Shown here in pieces: positions 42,784-55,000 of a stretch of 64,000 nt of DNA. The DNA is from Mesorhabditis belari (taxonomy: Eukaryota; Nematoda; Chromadorea; Rhabditida; Rhabditidae): assembly GCA_958450365.1 (NCBI GenBank), contig CAUEEP010000743.1, positions 7,022,501-7,086,500 of the forward strand, read 5' to 3'. Below the pieces are notes generated by a model, which saw only the letters and a program-made list of their open reading frames with translations, was not told where the DNA came from and searched no databases. The position numbers and the translations under genes were made by a program. How positions within the stretch are numbered: the first letter of the stretch is position 1; every line of letters starts with the position of its first letter.

Positions 42784-43183
42784 TTCAGATCAACTAGTTT
42801 TCTCTTTTCTCTTTTTTTCTCTTTATTGAGTAAATTTTTGTTCATGTTTTCAAGAATGCATTCGAAATTTGCACATTAAAATGAAAGGATTTTAAAAGTG
42901 GTTCTGAGCGAGAGTTCTGAGCGGAAAGCATATCTGCATTTTACGCTCATCGGATGCGATTTGCATATAGAAAAGATGAAAAGAGACTCGCGGATGTGCG
43001 CTATTTGATTGTCAAAAGTGGAAGAGATTTTCGGGTGCCCGAATTCACTCATTAGCGCCTTTCCCCGTCCATTGCGACACTAAGTGGATTTGCATATGCC
43101 AACTTTGTCTATTTCGGTCTTCTTCTGCTTTGATACCAGTAGGAAAGAGTTAAATCTAGATTTATCAAAAAAACTCAAAAACA

Positions 43184-43250
43184 ACGAGGACTCGAACCTA
43201 CCACCCTTCGATCACCGCACAACTGTGCTAACCATTACACCACAACACGC
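43184..43250 (-). mobile_element. tRNA-derived element, family S2
   Basis: Minus strand: GTTGTGGTGTAATGGTTAGC (A box) and GGTTCGAGTCC (B box) at tRNA-like spacing. The anticodon and acceptor stems do not pair, so it is not a functional tRNA. It is related to 55689-55764. Confidence 0.6.
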
Positions 43251-43726
43251 TTGCTGATCCCAAGTCCAGAGAGTGTTAACTATCTAGTTATTCATCACAC
43301 CGACTTTTCAAAAGCTATACACATTGCAATGTGTATTTTGCAAAATTTCTTTAAAGATGTTATAACTTTTTGTAGAGTTGAGCAAATTTGATGATTTTTG
43401 CATCAAAATGTTCGTAAGAGTCTCTAGAATAAAACTTATCCCTTCGTTTTTGGTCCTAGACCCTCGTTGTTACGTTACGAGCCCCAAACTGCAGGGTACC
43501 ACAAAATTTCCCATACAAAATGACCAAAAAAAACCGCTAAAACTAAATTTAAAAAATTTCTGTCAGAGGGATTTGAAAAATTCCTTCAGATTCGGAATCA
43601 GCACAATTTTCCGCATCTAAAAAAGGTACTCCCAGAAAAATCCGATAGAAAACGCATTTTTGCCTTATTTCGCGCCGACGGGCATTGTGTAAATTCAGCT
43701 TTCATATTATAATTCATTTGTAATTT

Positions 43727-43890
43727 GTATTTGTAATTTGTATTTGTAATTTGTAATTTGCATTTTGTAATTTACATTTTGTAATTTACATTTTGTAATT
43801 TACATTTTGTAATTTACATTTTGTAATTTACATTTTGTAATTTACATTTTGTAATTTACATTTTGTAATTTACATTTTGTAATTCACAGA
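43727..43890. repeat. 14-bp AATTTACATTTTGT minisatellite
   Basis: About ten direct copies of AATTTACATTTTGT, preceded by TTTGTAATTTGTA variants. Confidence 0.95.
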
Positions 43891-44468
43891 TTCAGATTGT
43901 AAAAACTGTTTCAAAACCTTTTGTATTGACATTGATGCAAAAATAAAGAAAGAAGAAATGCTTTGAGTGAACATTCTTCTTTCTTCTCTATAAGGGTCTG
44001 TAGAGCGGTTGACAACGAGTGACAAGAGGCCCTTCACGCTCATCATCGAAAAAAAGAGAAAAGAGCGACCATTCCTTTCCACAAAAACAGAACAACTCCT
44101 TCACTCAATCACCTCTTCGGAACACTAGAAACAGTTTTTTGCTTTTGCTTTTGCTTTTGCTTTACTTTTAAAAGCATTTACAGTACTTTGCAGACTTTTT
44201 TAATTCTTTACTTTTTCTACAAACTTTCGTTAATTCAAATTTCTGTATTCCTTCTGTCACCGATTAAGAATGGACTCCTTGAGATCATAATGAAAAAAGG
44301 AAAAAGAGAATGACCATGTGGCAATTCTTTGACACAAACACACCACCACCAATTAACTCATTGACACCAAAGCTGCAAGCTGTTGACTTAGAGAAAAGGA
44401 GAGGGATTATAGGGTTGTCAATGAATGAATCATTGAAATCTTCTCTAATTCTTTAGCAGTTAAAGAGT

Positions 44469-44727
44469 ATCGTATTTTCTATAATAGTAGTGCACCGTAA
44501 GCATCGCCTAAATTGCTCGAAATCTTGAAAACCGCTTATCAGAACCTATCGATGTGGGATCGGAAAATGTAGCTGATGATGAGATCTAGTGGGGGATTTG
44601 AGTGTTGGGCTTCTGTGAAAACTTGGAAACCGTCATCCGTCCGTATCGTCATCCGTCATCCGTCACCGTCAAAATAGTCATTAACTCGGCTCGCCCGGGT
44701 GCACTACTATTAGAGAGAATACGGTAC
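44469..44727. mobile_element. MITE family A, copy 2
   Basis: Ends CGTATTTTCTATAATAGTAG and ACTATTAGAGAGAATACGGT. The interior shares GAACCTATCGATGTGG and GAAAATGTAGCTGA with other copies and includes a short internal (CGTCATC)n expansion. Confidence 0.85.
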
Positions 44728-44800
44728 TCGAGAAGGGATGATAAATTCTGTGAGAATAAAGATAAAAATGAAAAAAACGCAACTTTTCCATTACAAGTAG

Positions 44801-45036
44801 CGTATTTTCTCTAATAGCAGTGCACCCTGAGAGTTGCCTAAATTGCTCGAAATCTCGAGAACCACTTATCAGAACCTATCGATGTGGAATCGGAAAATGT
44901 AGCTGACGATGAGATCTTGTGGAGGATTAGAGCTTCTGTGAAAACTTTTAAGTAAGCTTCTGTGAAAACTTGGAAACTGCAAAATAGTGATCAACTCGGC
45001 TCGACCGGGTGCACTACTATTAGAGAGAATACGGTA
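44801..45036. mobile_element. MITE family A, copy 3
   Basis: Same termini and interior as copy 2, 75 bp downstream in the same orientation. Confidence 0.85.
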
Positions 45037-46011
45037 AATGATTTCAGAAAACCTATAGTAGCTGTTCGAATGGGTAATTCCAATTTCAGAATTGATTTTT
45101 TGACTTGAAATGCTTTCAAATCGTTTCAATAGATCTTGAAAGACTCGTCATTTTGTGGAAATTGGGCGGTGAAGAAAAAGGACGAGAATTTATGATCCTT
45201 CATCGGTTTCAAGGCAAGGACAAGGGTTTTTTAAAATTCTCTCCTTTTTAGGATAATATTTCATTCAACTTCATGGTCAATGTATTTGATTTGTAAATTT
45301 CTTCTACAAGCTTTGAACTACAAGCTTTCTTCTACAAGCTTTGAACTTATAAATGAATGCTCTGTGGCTTTTGAGACGAAAAGATCTGAGATCGAATGAC
45401 CGAGAGTCGTGGGAATAACTCATTTTGGTAAACAAAGATGTCGCATATGCAGCTTCTTGGTTTATCAATCAAAAAGTTAACAATAATCTTAAGATAAATC
45501 TTGTCCTTGCTTCTATAGCTCTAAAAAGACAGCTGGATTTCACTTAAGCAGTCAAAAGCGGTCGTTTTCAAAGCTTTTGATTGAAGATGATTTTTTCAAG
45601 TGCTTTCTAGTATCTTTCTAGTATCTTTCTAGTATCTAGTGTTTCTTATAGTTCATTGTCTAGGGTTATTACCGTACTTTATCAATTTCTTCTCAACATT
45701 TATAGTTTCATTCTTTTCTCTTTATTTTTAAGAGAATCAGCTGAGTGTTTGTGGTGAGCGGATAGTCGGATATGGGAGTGAGAATGATGGGAGAGAGCCC
45801 GCCCCTCCCCCTCTTTAGCCTCCTTTCTTCCTTTCTTCCTTTCATCCTTTCTTCCTTTCTTCAGGCCGTTCTCTTTCTAGACACTCTCTGGAGATTCCTC
45901 CATTACTTTATCCATCTTTATCCATCTTTATTAACCTTTCTGCTTTTTCGAAATCTTGTTAAAACGCTAGAATTTTGAATTTCAGATGCGAGATAGTCGA
46001 CGCGATAGATA

Positions 46012-49000
46012 ATGCTTCGACTGTCGTTATTTTTGCTGGTGGCAGTCGTCGTATTGTCCATTTCAGAAGTGAAATCCCAGGTGATATCAAGTAAAATTTA
46101 AAATTCCCTACCTTTTAGCAGCCATCAAATGACTCAGCCGAGCCTAGCCTTCTACCACCGCTGGCTTTCTCAGTGCCCGAATCGGCTCCAATCGGACATC
46201 ACATTGGCTATGTTGAGGGAAGTCCACAAAGTGGCACCGATTCACGATATTTTATTGTTTCCACCGATCCTGATAAAACTGACACAGTGAGTTCGGCTTT
46301 TCAAATGATCACCTTTTCTTTTTGAATTTTGCTTGAGAACTACAGCCATAAATTGGCTGTAGTTTTTTTCAGTGTATTTGCAGTTTATTGAAACAAAAAT
46401 AGAGATGATATAGAAGTTTTTAGGGAATAGAACAGTTAGGGTTGAAGCTGGGGAAATGGTCGGCGCCGGGATTCGAACCCGCGATCTCTCACTGACCAGG
46501 CGCTTTCCAAGCGAACGCTCTACATTGACAGCTATATTGACAGTAGTCCATTACCGCTAGGATAGGGCTTTATGCCTGAAATTGAACAGATGAAGAATTA
46601 GTAATACTTCTTTATATACTAGGTAGTCAACATTGGGTAATTTAAATGTGAAATCGATTTAAAAAGATTTAAAAGCGGGAGTCACATAAACGATGGGTAA
46701 GAATCTGTAAGTTCTGTAAGAGTTTGACTATATATTGCATGATTATTGTTCAAGAAATGACTCAAGGGTATTTGAGCAATAGCGACGAGCCGAACACCAT
46801 CGAAAGTCACCGCAATTTCACGCGAGACCGATCACTCTTTTTGGGGGAAAGTCCTAAACGCAAAAGGATGCCTAAGGGATAGTTTGATCCCCTCTTGACA
46901 CCCCAATCTTCTCTTTTCCTTCTTTTTCTTCTTTTTCTTCTTCTACTTCTCTTTCTTCTCCTTCCTTTGCAGACTTTGTTGTACATTCTTGGTATGGCCT
47001 TGCCGATTCCCCGCAAACATCCTAATTATCCCACTAGGTGCCGTCTTTAAGAACTTTTTTTTGTTTTAAAGATTCTATTATTTAGAAGTAAAAGATAGAA
47101 AAGATAGAAAAGAATTAGAAGAGAATTTAAAAAAGAATTAGAAAAGAATTAAAAAAGAATGACGCCCAATCGACTACTAATGCTACCAATGCTTGAAAAT
47201 TGCATAAAAAAAATTCCAAACTGTTTATAAGGATTTGGAAATTGAAAGAAATACTTTATCTGTATCTTTTCAGAAATGAAAAACGGTTCAAAATGATTTT
47301 TCATTTCTGAAAAAATACATTTAAACTATTTCTTTCAATTTTCAAATCCTTATAAACAGTTTGGGAATTTGTTTATGCAATTTTCAAGCATTGGTAGCAT
47401 TGGTAGTCGATTGGGCGTCAAGGTCTCTAACATATCCTTTAGATTTCTTTCTCTCTTCTTCCTTCATTTTCTTTTCATCCCTCACAAATGGTTAGAGACG
47501 TTAGAGACGTTAGAAACGTCTCTATTGAATACAAGGACACTTGGTAACCCCCAAAAGATTCGACGATTTCTTTTCTCCAATAAAAACTAAATAAATTCAC
47601 AGCATAAACATCCGTAATATGGATTTTCTTCTAAAGACAAAGTGTTTTTTTGTTTTTCGTTGGCGTAGAGCGTATTAGGAGGGGAAAAGCGCTGAAACAA
47701 AAGGATTCCAGTGGGGGTGCCAATTCAATTGGAAGGAGCTTTCGGCAAGAAGAATTCAAAGGAGAGGGAGCCACAAGAGCTATGCACCCCTCGGGACCAT
47801 CCTCAACTCGAGTAAAGTGACCATCACTCCTTCACTCCTCCTTTTGCTCTCTAGAAATAGATTTATAGATTTCGCTAGGGTACAGCCATATTCGCTAGAT
47901 TTGTTTTCGGAAAAATTAGGGTTTTCAAGTGTTCTAGAGTTTGAAATTTTGAAGTTCTTGATTCTGAAAGTGTAGAAGCTTACTTTCAAAACTTTTGACT
48001 CACTTTTCACTCAAGCTCTTTCCAAAGCTCTTTCCAAATCTCTTTCCAAAGCTCTTTCCAAAGCTCTTGCCAAAGCTCTTTCCAAACCTCTTTCCAAAGC
48101 TCTTTCCAAAGCTCTTTCCATTTTAAGACCCATTACGTAATGTAAAAACAGATGACCTAGTAATAAACCGAGAAAGAGACGATTGCGGGATGGTTTCTTA
48201 GAGTGTTCGATTGGGAAGGACATGCAAGGGATGTCCTTGTCCCTGTTCGGGAGAATCTCTTTCCGATAACGGCTTTTATGCGGCTCTCAATGGTCCCCTT
48301 TCATTCTAACGGTGACCATTCAAATTTCACCTCTTTCCCCTCCGTGTTCAATCCCATTCACCGCTGAGACTAGTTTTTACCAGTTCTAAAGAAAGTTTTG
48401 AAAAAAATGCGCACAACTCTTTCTTCTCTTTTTTTTCTTGGCATTCACGGGGAAATCTATTTCAACTTTCTGAAGTCGAAGTTGAGAGAATGATCGGTTG
48501 AATTGCTGGGAGAATGATCGGTTGTTTTGAATGCAAGCCACAACAAATGGCCTAACTCTTTTCGGCAAAGAAGCTCTCCCATTGACCCAATAATCAATCA
48601 AAGACTGCTCTCATTGTATGACAAATGACTCTCTTTTGAAGGGGGGCGGGAGGGGGATCGGATGCCCTTTTACATTCCTCAAAGCTTTTTTTTTGTGCAC
48701 AAATTATTGGAGAAATCGTATTCGAAAAAATGATAGCTTAAAGAGTACTTAAAGAGTTAAAGAGTTAAAGAGTACTTAAAGAGTACTTAAAGAGTACTTA
48801 AAGAGTACTTAAAGAGGAGTTAAAGAGTACTTAAAGAGTACTTAAAGGGTACTTAAAGAGGAGTTAAAGAGTACTTAAAGAGGAGTTAAAGAGTTAAAGA
48901 GTTAACGAGTTAAAGAGCTAAAGAGTACAAAATTGAGTCTAAAATACTTGTACTTTTTGAAGGCAATTCATATCGATGAACGAACGGGTGAGATAACTGT

Positions 49001-52000
49001 TGGAGCAGGATTGGATTATGAAACACAAAGACGATTCGAGCTTGTCGCCATCCCAATTGGAGGGGGTATTTGGGGAAAATAAAAGAAGAATTCATAATGA
49101 AAGTATTAGAAGCTGGGATCCCAGTGACGGTGAATGTAGAAGATGAAAACGATAATGAGCCGACGTTTACACAGTCGGATGTTCGACTTGAGATCAGCGA
49201 ATTTGTTCGAATTGGCGCTGAATTCCCGCTTCCATCGGCTGTCGATCGGGATGGACCACCGCTTGATGTACGGACATATAAAATTATCCAGGTAAACCAA
49301 CCTTAATATCTTTGATCTTGAGCGTAAAACTCATCAATGCTTTAAAGGGAAATGTGAACAATGTTTTCAAATTGTCGACAAAACGAGTCAACAATGTGCT
49401 TTATGCGGATTTGATGGTAAATGGGAGATTGGATCGAGAATATCGAGAGAGTTATGAGCTTCTTGTTGAAGCATCTGATGGAGGAAATCCACCGAGGTGA
49501 GTTTATTGTTGTGTTGGTACAAGGACTCAAAAAAACTATAAGGATCCTCAACTAAACACTGACCTAACCATCTTAAAATAAAAGAAATCATTCAACAATC
49601 TTATCACTTTTTAGAACGGGAGAGCTTCATGTTTCCATTTTGATCCTTGATGCAAACGACAATGCACCTGAGTTCTCTGAAAAGGTTATCGATTTAATCT
49701 AACCTTTAGAAAGATTAGAAAACTAGAAAGATTAGAGATCTAGAAAGATTAGAAAACTAGAAAGATTAGAAATCTAGAAAGATTAGAAGTCTAGAAAGAT
49801 TAGAAATCTAGAGAGATTAGAAATCTAGAAAGATTAGAGAACTAGAACGATTAGAAAACTAGAACGATTAGAAAACTAGAAAGATTAGAAATCTAGAAAG
49901 ACTAGAAATCTAATCAAAAACAAAAATCAGATCTATCATGCTATGATCGATGCGAATCATCCAGTGGAAAAAAAACCGATTCTTGAAGTAAAAGCTCTTG
50001 ACAAAGATTCTGCACATAATGGACAAGTCTCTTTTCGAATTGCCCAGGTTCTTTCAAAGAAAATCGATTTAAAATACCTATCTTCTTAGCCAGCTTCATC
50101 TGTCGGCCGATTGTTCTCATTGTCGTCAAATGGCGTGCTCACGAGGAGGCTAAAGACGACTCTCCCATCCGGCACTTTTGAGTTTCCTGTAATTGCTTCC
50201 GATCATGGAATGCCTCCACAAGAGTCCAGTGTTGTGGTAGGGAAGAGCTAGAACAGCAACTCTACCATGTTATACGATACGGTTCTAGGTGTCAGTGACG
50301 GTGGAAGGTGGTTCAAGCAGAGCTCCATCTCTTGATGTTCTTTGGCTCACCGATCACACTGAGCCTCGACTTCTCGAGAATGCGACTCTTGGATCAATCG
50401 TTGCTCGTGTGAATGTTACAAATTACGATCAACAACACGGGTTTTTTAAAAAAATCAATCTCTCGACTCTTAAACTTCTTTTAGAGGTTTGGAATTGAGT
50501 GGATGCACGTCATTATGTCTTCAACAATCTCAACATCCATTTGTTTATCTTCTAATCATTTGTGGTCTTTTGGATAGGGAAACCACTTCAACATATCATT
50601 TGAAATTTGTTCTTAAGAAGGTAGAAAAAGAATTGAATTCCTTTTCAACAAGAAAATCTTAGGGAAAAGATGTCATTCTTGAACATCCCGTTGTGCTCAC
50701 AATTGAAGATGTCAATGATAATTCACCACAATGGACAAATAAGAATTATCATCTCATATTAAATAGAACTCTGTCATTTACAGGTAATAAAGATAAAGAT
50801 AAAGATAAAGATAAAGATAAAGATAAAGATAAAGATAAAGATAAAGATAAAGATAAAGATAAAGATAAAGATAAAGAGAAAGATAAAGAGAAAGATAAGA
50901 TAAGAGAAAGATAAGATAAGAGAAAGATAAGAGAAAGATAAGAGAAAGATAAGATAAGATAAAGATAAAGATAAAGATAAAGGTAAAGATAAAGATAAAG
51001 ATAAAGAAAAGAAAAGAAAAGAAAAGTTTTTGAAATGATTTCTAGAAGATCCTCAGCTTGATCTATCAGCTATAGACGTTGATGCCGGGAATAATGGCCG
51101 TTTACATTATTGGATTGAAGGCACTGATGTGATAGGAATTGATGAAGACACCGGTCGAATACATTATGCGACTGAGGTTCTAGCGACTAGATAAAGCTAA
51201 TCCATTTATTTCAGCTCGATTGCTCGATTGGCTCAGAGTTACGCTTTCGAGTGCACGCTTCCGATAGAGGAAATCCACCATTATCTGGAAATATTCAAGT
51301 AAAAAGTAATAAAAAAAAAATCAATTGTAAAGTTTTCTAGATAACTGCTGATATTGTCGATTCAGCCGGTAAAGCGCCACAGTTTGAGCGAGCTTTATAC
51401 ACGGAAAGGATTCGAGAAGATGTCGAAGTTGGGACTTGTGTCTTAAAGGTAATTGATAAAAGTCGACTAGATTATTAGACTAGATTGTTAGACTAGATTG
51501 TTAGACTAGATTGTTAGATTGTTAGACTAGATTGTTAGATTGTTAGATTGTTAGATTGTTAGATTGTTAGACAGATTGTTAGATTGTTAACTTGTCAAAT
51601 TGTTAGATTGTTGGACAGATTGTTAGATTGTTAGAAGTCTTAAAAGTTTGTCTAATTCTTGAGGGTATTCATTGATCCATGACCGGTCCTTTTTTTGTCC
51701 TTTTTATCCTTTTTTAAGGCTAAACTTTCTCTCAACAAACAAACTTTACTTGTTTGCATAGCCGATTTGCGGTATTTCTTTTGAAAAGTTTTTAGATGGT
51801 AGTCGATTATTGACTGGTAGTCGATGATTGATTATTAGAATATCACTGATAGATTATCACTGATTGATTATCACAATTAGAAACGAAAAGCTTCGAGCAA
51901 TGTCATGATAAGAATGCAATTCAATACAATTTCACAATACAATGCAGAAAATAGAAAAAGATTAAAAAAAAACACAGCATCACTGGTAGCACAGGTTTGA

Positions 52001-55000
52001 AATTCGCCTAATCATTAGAGACTTCTTAATCCCTTTTCCCGGATGGAGCTCGTCGTTTTGTGCTTGCACTTCGAGCTGGAGCGTTTGAGCCTCCACGAGT
52101 CGCACTCCCCTCACGACCACCCCTTGATGGAGTCGTTGCTCGAGATGGAGTCGTTGATCTAAAGCTTAGACTTTTGTCAAGTGAATCAATTTCGATCTTT
52201 GAATTTTTACCTTGAACCAGGCCTAGACCCAGTTGTGGGCCTTGACGGGGTTTTATCTCTGCTCGCCGCGCCTCCTCTTCCCGTGCTTCCTGCTCGTCCA
52301 CCCCTCTTTGCCGTTTCCGGTCTTGCACCCACCTAATTTCTGATTTCAAATTCATTTCACTTCAACCACCTCATCCATCATTTCAGCCAAATCTTGCCCC
52401 CGTGTCTTCTTCTTTTTTGGTTTCTCTTTCTCTTGATCTTTCACTTCCATCTAAATTCTGCTAAATTTCATTTTCATTTTCTTTTCTTTCACCTCTTTCA
52501 TTGCATCTTTTAATGTTTTTCGTCCCTCCGATGCATTGATTCTTTTCACATTAAGTTCACTCTCGACAATGAACTGTTGCTCATCAGCAGCATCAGTAAA
52601 AAAAGACATATCAAAAGCGGCTGGGGCTTCTTTTTCACCAGTTTCTTTTCTACAAAATTTTAGAAATTAGAAAAGTTGAATTTTCTTTCAAACTTTTTGC
52701 CCATAAGAGCAAGAAGAAGGGTAAGATCTCCAGAATCGGTTGTGGTGTCGTTTGCCGAGGCGCCGTTCTTTCCGCTCATTGTGCCACCACCCTTTAGCTG
52801 AAAGAGATGTTATTAGAGTTGATCAGAGAATTAGATTTCAAAACAAACATCAATTGGATGAGAAGCTCCTCGATACATATTGAATCCAAGCCGAGTCGTG
52901 CGCTCTTTTGCTTCACCGAGGTTGAAATTTTCCTACAGCATTTCATTTCTTTTCTCTTTTCTTTTTTTTTACCTTATCAGGAAGAAAATTGTAATTGTCT
53001 GGAGCTGGGAATTTGCTCGTTTTCATCAAAGCTCCATCCTCATAGTAGCGAACGATTCCAGGGTATTCGGATTCCTGTTTGACTTGTTTGAATCAATCTT
53101 TTGGCTATAAGTACAGTACTGGACAATGAAATATCATATTTGAAAAAGGATCGTCACTTTCTCTCTCAAAACTCCCCTGTCTTTGAGTTTAAACTATTAG
53201 TGTTATCTGAAAATCTGTGTTATTTTCTGAAAGCTCTTTTCAAGGGCTACACAATGGTAATATTAATATTTAGAGATACGGTAAAGACAAGGGAGTTACA
53301 GACGCGCGAAAGTGACGAAAATGACGATCTTTTTTCAAATATGATATTTCATTGTCCAATAGTGTATTTACTTTTGGGATATCGACATTTGCATCATGTG
53401 GATATAAGACAAAATGCCCGGATTCAAGTTGTTTCCCTTCTCGAAGCAAGATTGACACTTTCACTTTTGTATCCTAAATAAAAACCCAATTTAAAATGTA
53501 GAAATTTGAACTTTACCTGAAAAAAGGTCAACAAGCAGCATCTCATCAAAGAAAACTCCCAAATTTGCGAATTTCTATAGGCGGACATTAGCTGAATTAG
53601 CTAAATCAGCTAAATTAGCTTAATTATTCGATATTTCATCTTATTCATTTCATATTTTTTTTAAAATATAATAACAAGAAATGAAACAAAATAGCTCTGG
53701 GTTTATTGCTTTTCTTTTTTGCTCCGAAAACAAGCCGGCAATAGGCAGCCATTGTTTGCACATTTTCAACAAATAGCTGGCTCATTGCCAGTCCGTAATG
53801 GGCTTTTAAGGAGAATATGGAATTGAAGGAGAATGAGGAGAAATACTGAAATCTGATACTGAGAAATACTTTCAAATCGTGATCTTTATCTTCTACGCTA
53901 ATTATAGGATGAGCAAGAGTTGAAAGTGAAAACAAGAAAAGAAAGGTAACCAAGACTACGAAAATTGATTTTGTGAAGATTCCCAAGGGAAATCAGAGCT
54001 GAATTTTTGAATCATTAAATGCTGAAAATGGAAACGATCTGGGTGGTCATGAGAAAAGGATAAAAAGTGAAAAATCAAAGATAGGAAAGTCAAGCTGAGA
54101 GGGGAATGATTTGAAGTGAAATTTTGGCATTAAAATGAGATGCAAAAATCTATCGAATACGGCGAGTACGATGGTGATTTCAGATTTTTGTTAAAAATCG
54201 CTAGTTTTCGAGAAAAACAACTTTGAAATTTCGATCTTTATTTGAAAACAACGCTTCTAAAGGACTTCTTTCGGGCCCAGCCAACAAGCTCTAGTGGTCA
54301 ACTGGTAGAGTCCTCGCATCTTATTCTCGCGGTCCTCTCTCGGCCCTGGTTCGAGCCTGGCCACTGCCATTTTTTCCCTTTTTCCAAACTTTCTATTGAT
54401 AGGGTTATAGAAATTCATTATAGAACTTTTATAGGTGATAGAACGTTCTACTGGTTATGCGTTGACTCATTAGGGTCGATTTGTTCCTATTGAGATAGGT
54501 ATTTGATAGGTTTTGATTGGTATTTGATAGGTTTTGACTGGTATTTGATAGGTTTTTGGATCTCATTTTAGTATTGAAATCTCAGTCACTTCTTCAAATC
54601 ATTCACTTGTGAGAAAGGATTTGTTAGTCACCATAGCATGCGCATTGTCGAGTAGTGGGATGAGATCGCGATCATCGGGCATCAATTCTCGCATTCCATC
54701 CAAATGATTGATTGTGATTGTCAATAGCTGAAGATTTTTTTGAATTATTTAACATAAACATTGAAGAATAACCTGTTCCGGTGTGGCTGACACTTGAATT
54801 TGATACTTTACAGTCATCGTGATCAAATCATAAAGTTTATCCATACTAAAAATGTTGAACTTGAACTTGAACTTGAAAAAAGAATTTCTTTAAATTGAAG
54901 AGAACGTTCTTTTCGTTCTCTTCAATTTAAAGAAATTCATTCTTCAATCATTACAAAAAAAGAAAAAAAAAACCTTGTTTCGTTGAGTCTCATAATGCTT

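Larger units (their letters stand above)
42784..46011. other. Intergenic region before the cadherin gene
   Basis: Contains a tRNA-derived element (43184-43250), a 14-bp minisatellite (43727-43890), a GCTTTT array near 44137-44163 and two MITE family A copies (44469-44727 and 44801-45036). An orphan open stretch near 45130-45215 has protein-like composition but no family or splice partner. No supported gene. Confidence 0.5.

Noticed and set aside
45130..45215. Short plus-strand open stretch (DLERLVILWKLGGEEKGREF)
   Set aside because: Protein-like, but without matching splice partners or family; too little to annotate as a gene.
50784..50914. DKDKDK extension of a cadherin exon
   Set aside because: The conserved exon ends at a GTAATA donor at 50784. 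The rest is the AAAGAT repeat in the intron.
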